A stretch of 64,000 bases of DNA from Tolypothrix bouteillei VB521301 (GTDB lineage: Bacteria; Cyanobacteriota; Cyanobacteriia; Cyanobacteriales; Nostocaceae): the NCBI RefSeq assembly GCF_000760695.4, contig NZ_JHEG04000001.1, positions 4,064,452 through 4,128,451 of the forward strand. Reading direction: 5' to 3'. Made by a program: the position numbers and the translations under genes. Below, piece after piece: positions 63,500 through 64,000 of the stretch. The notes beneath the pieces were generated by a model. The model was not told the DNA's origin, searched no databases, and worked only from the letters and a program-made list of their open reading frames with translations. Each line of letters starts with the position of its first letter. The first letter of the stretch is position 1.

Positions 63500-64000
63500 G
63501 TGTCTGATACAGTCATTCGAGTTGAAAATTTAAGTAAAAAGTACGTTTTGGCTCACCAGCAGTTAGGAGGGAGTAGCAGTTATAATTCATTGCGCGATGC
63601 GATCGCAACTGGAACCAAGTCTCTAGCTCAAAAATTACTGAAGCCTTCAGAACGGAAAAAAATCAACCCGAATCGTGAAGAGTTTTGGGCCTTAAAGGAT
63701 GTTTCATTTGAAATTAAGCAGGGCGATCGTGTTGGTATTATTGGACGTAATGGTGCCGGGAAATCAACGCTACTAAAGATTTTGAGCCGAATTGTAGAGC
63801 CAACAAGCGGTTCTATCCGGATTAAGGGGAGAGTTGCTAGTTTACTGGAAGTAGGAACAGGTTTTCACCCAGAGTTGACTGGAAGAGAGAATATTTTTCT
63901 CAACGGTGCAATTTTAGGCATGAGCAAGCTAGAGATTCAACGAAAGTTTGATGAAATTGTGGCATTTGCTGAAGTAGAAAAGTTTTTAGATACGCCAGTG
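63500..64000 (+). CDS. ABC exporter ATPase (Wzt-like), 3' truncated by window
   Basis: 167 residues are visible. GTG start with GAGGAG 8 nt upstream. An N-terminal extension before the core ([18 protein letters not shown] ... [14 protein letters not shown]) is typical of Wzt/TagH. Walker [10 protein letters not shown] and the region [20 protein letters not shown] are present. Signature and Walker B lie beyond the window. It powers the adjacent permease; whether it carries the C-terminal glycan-binding domain cannot be seen. Confidence 0.93.
   Translation, partial: MSDTVIRVENLSKKYVLAHQQLGGSSSYNSLRDAIATGTKSLAQKLLKPSERKKINPNREEFWALKDVSFEIKQGDRVGIIGRNGAGKSTLLKILSRIVEPTSGSIRIKGRVASLLEVGTGFHPELTGRENIFLNGAILGMSKLEIQRKFDEIVAFAEVEKFLDTPV

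Overview
The window comes from a filamentous, probably heterocyst-forming (Nostocales-type) cyanobacterium. This is inferred from the frequent HIP1 octamers (GCGATCGC), abundant heptameric intergenic repeats, an NDH-1 subunit K, a cyanobacterial-type vitamin K epoxide reductase, a Wzm/Wzt exporter start, and many PAS/CheB/CheR signalling proteins. Species was not determined. No CRISPR array, rRNA or phage module was seen.

Layout. 1-0.9 kb: the end of a histidine kinase and a convergent one-domain response regulator. 1.2-5.9 kb: alpha/beta hydrolase, small unknown proteins, a 0.68-kb inverted-repeat (MITE-like) element, a VKOR-family protein, an orphan ndhK and a cupin. 6.1-9.8 kb: a coiled-coil protein, tex and a small membrane protein. 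9.9-13.7 kb: three related glycine-zipper proteins with LEA-like repeats. 13.9-15.6 kb: DUF4385, VOC and unknown proteins. 15.6-30 kb: a signalling island with two CheB-type esterases, two CheR-type methyltransferases, a CheB-CheR-PAS fusion and a PAS histidine kinase, interrupted by an operator-like palindrome, an IS605-end remnant, a SAM methyltransferase and a metallophosphoesterase. 30-39.6 kb: two ABC ATPases, an SSB-like protein, a broken Uma2 gene, a sugar-nucleotide pyrophosphorylase/mutase fusion and cobK. 39.9-43.2 kb: an IS4-family element with 590-bp terminal inverted repeats and an 8-bp target duplication. 43.3-52.3 kb: a ferric-reductase-like membrane protein, a WD40 propeller, a glycine-zipper protein, YciI, pheT and an Hsp70-like ATPase with a glycine-zipper partner. 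52.6-58.8 kb: small envelope proteins, a thioesterase, a SpoU/TrmH RNA methyltransferase whose 5' end is copied in a 144-bp tandem array, two tRNA-Leu genes, murA and an M48 protease. 60.5-64 kb: a surface-polysaccharide locus with a WecG/TagA glycosyltransferase, a decayed pectate-lyase-like gene, and an ABC-2 permease with its ATPase, cut off by the window end.

How it fits together. The CheB/CheR proteins lack receiver domains and no chemoreceptor, CheA or CheW is nearby, so the island looks like PAS-based sensing and protein methylation rather than ordinary chemotaxis. A recurring theme is that heptameric repeats sit exactly at gene ends, supply the stop codon and last residues, and fold with the opposing copy into hairpins between convergent genes. 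Function assignments rest on motifs read by eye; no database search was possible.
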